DNA from: an uncultured Mesorhizobium sp.
Lineage (GTDB): Bacteria > Pseudomonadota > Alphaproteobacteria > Rhizobiales > Rhizobiaceae
Length of the DNA: 6,500 bases
Direction: 5' to 3'
Assembly: GCA_950071955.1 (NCBI GenBank)
Contig: CATMOC010000222.1
Location: forward strand, 1 to 6,500
Shown: positions 5,057-6,500 of the stretch, one piece after another
How the letters are laid out: each line of letters opens with the position of its first letter
How positions within the stretch are numbered: position 1 is the first letter of the stretch
Notes under the pieces: model-generated
The model's input: only the letters and a program-made list of their open reading frames with translations
The model's database searches: none
Told to the model about the DNA's origin: nothing
Made by a program: the position numbers and the translations under genes

Positions 5057-6304
5057 ATGGCTGACGTAACGTCATCGACGAAGATCAATTCGGGCGGGCT
5101 TCGCCGCCGCGACTTTCTGGCGACCGGCGCAGCGGCGCTTGGCCTCGGCATCACCGGCTTTCCGGCGATCCTGCGTGCGCAGGCGGCTCCGGTCAAGATC
5201 GGCCTGATCCATCCCGTCTCCGGCTTCATCGCCTTCTCAGGCACGCAGTGCCGCGCAGGCGCCGAAATGGCCATAGCCGACATCAATGCGGCGGGCGGCA
5301 TCAAGTCGATGGGAGGTGCCATGCTGGAGGCCATGCTCGCCGACAGCCAGGGCAAGCCCGACATCGGCGCGGCCGAAGTTGCCAAGATGACGGAAGCCGG
5401 CGTCAACGGAATCGTTGCGGGATACTCCTCGGCGATTTCGCTCGCTACCTCGCAGGAAGCTGCCAAGACCAACACGCCGCACATCGTCGATGTCGGCGTC
5501 TCCGACCAGATCGTCTCGCGCGGCCTGGCCAACACGTTCCGATTCGCGCCCGGCTACGGCAAGGTCGCACAGATGGCGGTCGCCAATCTCGACACGATCA
5601 ACAAGGCGGCCGGCTCGCCGGCGAAGACCGCGATGATCATTCATGAGGAATCGCTGTTCGGCACCGGCACCGCTGAACTGCTGACCAAGCAGCTGCCCGG
5701 CATCGGCGTCGAGGTCGTCGAGGTCATCAAGCACGCCAATCCGACGCGCGACTTCACCAACATCGCGCTGCAGATCAAGTCCAAGAAGCCGGACCTCATC
5801 ATCCCGGCCAACTACTACAATGAATATGTCCTTCTCGCCCGCACCCTGCGCCAGCAGCGCATCGAGGCGAAGGGCATCTATTCGGTGCTGGGCGGTGCCG
5901 CGTCGAGCTACCAGTTCGTCAAGGAATTCCCGGAAGCAGCCGAGCTGATCATGGACTGCAACCATTGGTACGATCCGACGTCGGACCTGGCGCTCCCCCG
6001 CCGCAAGGCGGCCGAGGCCAAGGGCCTGATCTACACCTACGAGGTGTTCCTGGCCTACAATGCGGTGGCCTTCCTGGCCGACGCCATCGAACGCGCCGGC
6101 TCGGCCGACAAGGACGCCGTCAACGCGGCGCTGGCCGCCTCGACCTGGGATCAGCACGGCATGCCGTATGGTCCGACAAAGATGGTCAACGGCCAGAACG
6201 AGGGCGCGCAGCCGGTAAACACGCAGGTCCAGAAGGGCATCATCGAAGTGATCTATCCGGAAGAGTTCGCCTCGGCGAAGGCGATCTTCCCGATGACGAT
6301 GTAG
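5057..6304 (+). CDS. Tat-exported ABC transporter substrate-binding protein, branched-chain amino acid/amide type (Peripla_BP_6, LivJ-like)
   Basis: This is a periplasmic receptor of 415 residues. The N-terminus carries a twin-arginine signal: LRRRDFL (15-21), a moderately hydrophobic Ala/Gly stretch and probable cleavage after Ala-Gln-Ala43. The mature part begins PVKIGLIHPVSG (45-56), followed by RAGAEMAIADINAAGGI (66-82) and the ligand-site-like AGYSSAISLATSQEAA (121-136), the pattern of LivJ/AmiC-type two-lobe proteins. The length is normal. The ATG at 5057 has GGAGG 6 bases upstream and follows the regulator by 34 bases, so the two are probably cotranscribed. Family members often sit beside LivH/M/G/F transporter genes, but here the next gene is convergent, so the permease and ATPases must lie elsewhere or the receptor serves a distant system. 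The ligand could be an amino acid, amide or aromatic acid; the sequence does not decide. Confidence 0.94.
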   Translation: MADVTSSTKINSGGLRRRDFLATGAAALGLGITGFPAILRAQAAPVKIGLIHPVSGFIAFSGTQCRAGAEMAIADINAAGGIKSMGGAMLEAMLADSQGKPDIGAAEVAKMTEAGVNGIVAGYSSAISLATSQEAAKTNTPHIVDVGVSDQIVSRGLANTFRFAPGYGKVAQMAVANLDTINKAAGSPAKTAMIIHEESLFGTGTAELLTKQLPGIGVEVVEVIKHANPTRDFTNIALQIKSKKPDLIIPANYYNEYVLLARTLRQQRIEAKGIYSVLGGAASSYQFVKEFPEAAELIMDCNHWYDPTSDLALPRRKAAEAKGLIYTYEVFLAYNAVAFLADAIERAGSADKDAVNAALAASTWDQHGMPYGPTKMVNGQNEGAQPVNTQVQKGIIEVIYPEEFASAKAIFPMTM

Positions 6305-6500
6305 CATCGCACGACGTCGACAGCGGCCGGGCACGACGCCCGGCCGGTTTCCGCGGCCCGGTAGCTGGCGAAAACCGTCTTGACCGCGCGCCGGCTCTCG
6401 TCGGCCGTGAGCGGCGGCGGCTGTAGTCCCATCGACGCGCGCACGCAAGAGGCCACGAAAGGCGAGTAGCCGGTGGGCCCCTCGGGCGGTTTGTACTCCC
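6253..6500 (-). CDS. Gfo/Idh/MocA-family oxidoreductase, C-terminal end only
   Basis: The minus strand enters the right edge in an open frame of 81 residues ending at TAG (6253-6255). The visible part reads EYKPPEGPTGYSPFVASC, then PPPLTADESRRAVKTVF and ASYRAAETGR. This is the usual C-terminal end of NAD(P)-dependent sugar/polyol dehydrogenases of this family, with the 'AYRSAETG' type final helix. Catalytic and Rossmann parts lie beyond the window. Members usually stop a few residues after this helix; here 29 further residues follow, crossing the GC-rich hairpin and running 52 bases into the 3' end of the convergent binding-protein gene. Either the tail is real or a stop was lost by mutation or frameshift. 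A role in oxidising a sugar or inositol-like compound is the family expectation only. Confidence 0.75.
   Translation of the reverse strand, partial: EYKPPEGPTGYSPFVASCVRASMGLQPPPLTADESRRAVKTVFASYRAAETGRASCPAAVDVVRCYIVIGKIAFAEANSSG
6324..6350. terminator. GC-rich hairpin between convergent genes, possible terminator
   Basis: CGGCCGGGC (6324-6332) and GCCCGGCCG (6338-6346) make a perfect 9-bp stem with a 5-base loop, starting 20 bases after the binding-protein stop. Only a short GTTT follows on the plus strand, so it is a weak intrinsic terminator at best. The stem lies within the coding tail of the convergent oxidoreductase. Confidence 0.5.

Noticed and set aside
5237..6448. 403-codon open frame on the minus strand
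   Set aside because: It is antisense to the Tat-exported receptor; the product is Arg/Gly/Asp-rich with no domain, while the plus-strand protein is a clear Peripla_BP_6 member.

Overview
The window looks like chromosomal DNA of a high-GC alphaproteobacterium, most likely a member of the Hyphomicrobiales such as the Mesorhizobium/Aminobacter/Phyllobacterium kind. I infer this from base composition, protein style and the density of solute-uptake genes; nothing in the window identifies a species. It is a catabolic and transport region. I see no RNA genes, CRISPR, prophage or insertion sequence.

Layout. (1) Positions 1-2555, minus strand: two genes of a sugar-type ABC importer, in transcription order a periplasmic substrate-binding protein (1482-2555) and a double-ATPase subunit (1-1453). 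The ATPase gene runs off the left edge, and a permease gene would be expected beyond it. A candidate sigma-70 promoter lies at 2620-2648. (2) About 2650-3372: a gene-poor stretch with several inverted repeats and two diverged copies of a 78-bp unit. It is followed by a short open tail (3373-3492) that may be the 3' end of a lost gene. (3) 3494-4054, minus strand: a fusion of a 4-oxalocrotonate tautomerase-like domain with a SnoaL/NTF2-like domain. (4) 4094-4133: a compact divergent control region with a perfect 9-bp inverted repeat over candidate promoters in both directions. (5) 4150-6304, plus strand: a GntR/HutC-type regulator and then a Tat-exported substrate-binding protein of the branched-chain amino acid/amide type, probably one transcription unit. 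(6) 6253-6500, minus strand: the 3' end of a Gfo/Idh/MocA oxidoreductase, convergent with and overlapping the binding-protein gene. A GC-rich hairpin lies just after that gene's stop.

How they may work together (inference). The GntR-type regulator probably binds the palindrome between itself and the tautomerase gene. It would repress both itself with the following binding-protein gene and the divergent tautomerase gene until a small metabolite binds its UTRA domain. The binding protein would capture that compound or a precursor, and the tautomerase/SnoaL protein would act on an intermediate. The sugar importer at the left appears to be a separate unit. I see no clear new defence or mobile system. 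The least ordinary items are the tautomerase fusion with its altered active-site positions, the shared operator, and the repeat-bearing intergenic block.
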